Positions 62,863-64,000 of a stretch of DNA of 64,000 nucleotides are shown here, piece after piece. The notes under the pieces were generated by a model. The model had not been told where the DNA came from and searched no databases. It worked only from the letters and a program-made list of their open reading frames with translations. A program made the position numbers and the translations under genes. Where the stretch lies: NCBI GenBank assembly GCA_015709615.1, contig CP054179.1:2914001-2978000 (forward strand), given 5' to 3'. The stretch's first letter is position 1; each line of letters starts with the position of its first letter. Source of the stretch: Gammaproteobacteria bacterium (lineage in GTDB: Bacteria; Pseudomonadota; Gammaproteobacteria; Burkholderiales; Nitrosomonadaceae).

Positions 62863-63207
62863 TTAATGCAATTTCCGGGATTCGTTACCGAGGCGGCAAC
62901 AACTTCCGTCACAACCGTTTTTATCCGCCGGATATACATCCATTAATTTGCGTTTCAGCTCGTTCACGGAGCGATGGCAATAAACCAGCGGAATACCGCT
63001 GCGGTTGGCTTGCTCCTTGATCGAATTGGCTAGGTTGTGATTAATGAAATCGCAAATCACGATCACCAATTGTGTTTCACTGGGCAATTGCCGTTTATTG
63101 AACCCTTTGGCGCGGCCGCTCCAATGCTCGATGCGGGCATTGCGTTGAGCGGCAATGAACTGTTTGAACGAGGTGATGTAATCGCCACCCACAATCAGCA
63201 CGGTCAT
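62863..63207 (-). CDS. DUF2325 domain protein
   Basis: A 114-residue protein of the DUF2325 family. Characteristic stretches are VLIVGGDYI, RIEHWSGR, LVIVICDFINHNLA and IPLVYCHRSV. The C-terminal tail contains CDGSCC, a cysteine cluster that could bind metal or carry sulfur, though this is conjecture. Function of the family is unknown. A strong AGGAGG site stands 7 nt before the ATG, and a 9-base hairpin sits just before that. It is the second gene of the string, after the sulfate-binding protein. Confidence 0.88.
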   Translation of the reverse strand: MTVLIVGGDYITSFKQFIAAQRNARIEHWSGRAKGFNKRQLPSETQLVIVICDFINHNLANSIKEQANRSGIPLVYCHRSVNELKRKLMDVYPADKNGCDGSCCRLGNESRKLH

Positions 63208-63226
63208 GTTGAATCCTCCTGGTCTG

Positions 63227-63248
63227 ACAGCGCGCTGCGGCGCGCTGT
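63227..63248 (-). other. GC hairpin between sulfate-binding protein and DUF2325 genes
   Basis: ACAGCGCGC and GCGCGCTGT form a 9-base perfect stem around TGCG. On the minus strand it is followed by CAGACC and then the AGGAGG ribosome site of DUF2325, with no T-run, so it is more likely a stability or processing element than a terminator. Confidence 0.75.
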
Positions 63249-63255
63249 GTTGTCG

Positions 63256-64000
63256 TTACTTCAGATAAATCTGATCAAAGGTGCCGTCATCGGCAAAGTG
63301 CGTTTTATGGGCGTTTTTCCAGCCGCCGAACGCCTCGTCGATCTTGAACAATTCGACTTTGGGGAATTGTCCGGCGTATTTCTCCGCCACTTTGCCGAGG
63401 GTAGGGCGGTAGAAATGCTTGGCGGCTATTTCCTGGCCTTCTTCGGAGTAAAGGTACTCGAGATACGCCTGCGCAACCTGGCGTGTGCCGCGTTTGTCGA
63501 CGACTTTATCGACGACCGCAACCGGCGGTTCGGCCAGCACGCTGAGCGACGGGATAACGATTTCAAATTTGTCCGCGCCGTATTCCTTGAGCGCCAGGAA
63601 CGCCTCGTTTTCCCAGGAAATGAACACATCGCCGACACCGCGTTCGACGAACGTCGTGGTCGATCCGCGCGCGCCGGAATCCAGTACCGGCACATTTTTG
63701 TAAATGTTGCCGACGAATTCCTTGACTTTGCTCTCGTCGCCGAATTTACGTTTGCCGTATTGCCAAGCCGCTAAATAATTCCACTGTGCGCCGCCGGAGG
63801 TTTTCGGGTTCGGTGTGATGACCGCCACACCGGGGCGGGCCAGGTCGTCCCAATCCTTGATTTCCTTGGGATTGCCCTTGCGCACCAGAAAAATGATGGT
63901 CGAGGTGTACGGCGTGCTGTTGAGCGGCAGCCGCGCCTGCCAATTTTCCGGCAGCAATTTGGCTTTCTCAGCGATGGCGTTGATATCGTTGGCCAGCGCC
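63256..64000 (-). CDS. cysP: Sulfate ABC transporter substrate-binding protein, cut by window end
   Basis: Periplasmic sulfate/thiosulfate-binding protein (CysP/Sbp). The visible C-terminal ~248 residues carry the family core: [73 protein letters not shown] and the C-terminal [22 protein letters not shown]. The frame stays open to the right edge, so the signal peptide lies outside. It is the first visible gene of the string and partner of CysTWA. Sbp and CysP cannot be told apart with certainty here. Confidence 0.95.
   Translation of the reverse strand, partial: ALANDINAIAEKAKLLPENWQARLPLNSTPYTSTIIFLVRKGNPKEIKDWDDLARPGVAVITPNPKTSGGAQWNYLAAWQYGKRKFGDESKVKEFVGNIYKNVPVLDSGARGSTTTFVERGVGDVFISWENEAFLALKEYGADKFEIVIPSLSVLAEPPVAVVDKVVDKRGTRQVAQAYLEYLYSEEGQEIAAKHFYRPTLGKVAEKYAGQFPKVELFKIDEAFGGWKNAHKTHFADDGTFDQIYLK

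Overview
The window looks like a stretch of chromosome from an ammonia-oxidising betaproteobacterium of the Nitrosomonas type. Several gene families point there together: a periplasmic copper nitrite reductase (NirK), a His-rich SmbP-like protein (family described from Nitrosomonas europaea), a CADD-type protein of the family used for p-aminobenzoate synthesis in N. europaea and Chlamydia, and a betaproteobacterial gene order (rpoE-rseA-rseB-mucD, lepA-lepB-DUF4845-rnc-era, hemA-prfA-prmC, gshA-gshB). This assignment is inference from gene content; there is no rRNA gene to confirm it.

Layout. 1-7.6 kb: end of guaB, guaA, a small membrane protein, acnA, three tRNAs (His, Arg, Pro) and dksA. 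7.6-14.8 kb: rpsO-pnp, a dynamin-like GTPase, a DUF502 protein, ygfZ and ygfX. 15-28.3 kb: a frameshifted cysteine-rich secreted protein, nadB, the sigma-E envelope-stress operon, and a long plus-strand run covering translation (lepA), secretion (lepB), RNA processing (rnc, era), pyridoxine (pdxJ), acyl-carrier activation (acpS) and wall recycling (nagZ). 28.3-36.2 kb: lpdA, a His-rich exported protein, a Tat-type beta carbonic anhydrase, tRNA-Val, creA, hemA-prfA-prmC and grxD. 36.2-45.1 kb: yqaA, an AT-rich FRG-domain gene that looks acquired, a LysR regulator divergent from metE, the CADD-like gene and gshA-gshB. 45.2-55.2 kb: a Kef-type antiporter, nirK, apt, mpl, gluQ, then a redox and light group (FAD oxidoreductase, SRPBCC protein, LOV protein, peroxiredoxin, SmbP-like).

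55.2-64.0 kb holds the most distinctive system. It is one minus-strand gene string read from the right edge: sulfate-binding protein (cut by the window end), DUF2325 protein, degenerate EAL protein, family 2A encapsulin shell, encapsulin-cargo cysteine desulfurase with a long N-terminal targeting extension, CysT, CysW, CysA and an EpsC-type serine acetyltransferase. It links sulfate import, cysteine precursor synthesis and a protein nanocompartment that handles cysteine sulfur. The three largest gaps in the string each carry a GC-rich hairpin without a U-tract, which suggests post-transcriptional tuning of the gene products.

Other points worth attention are an A8 tract that breaks the cysteine-rich protein gene, a 36-bp near-perfect palindrome upstream of dksA, a 17-bp dyad upstream of nirK, and a possible Pycsar-effector-like membrane protein with no partner cyclase in view. 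No rRNA genes, CRISPR arrays, insertion sequences or integrases were seen.
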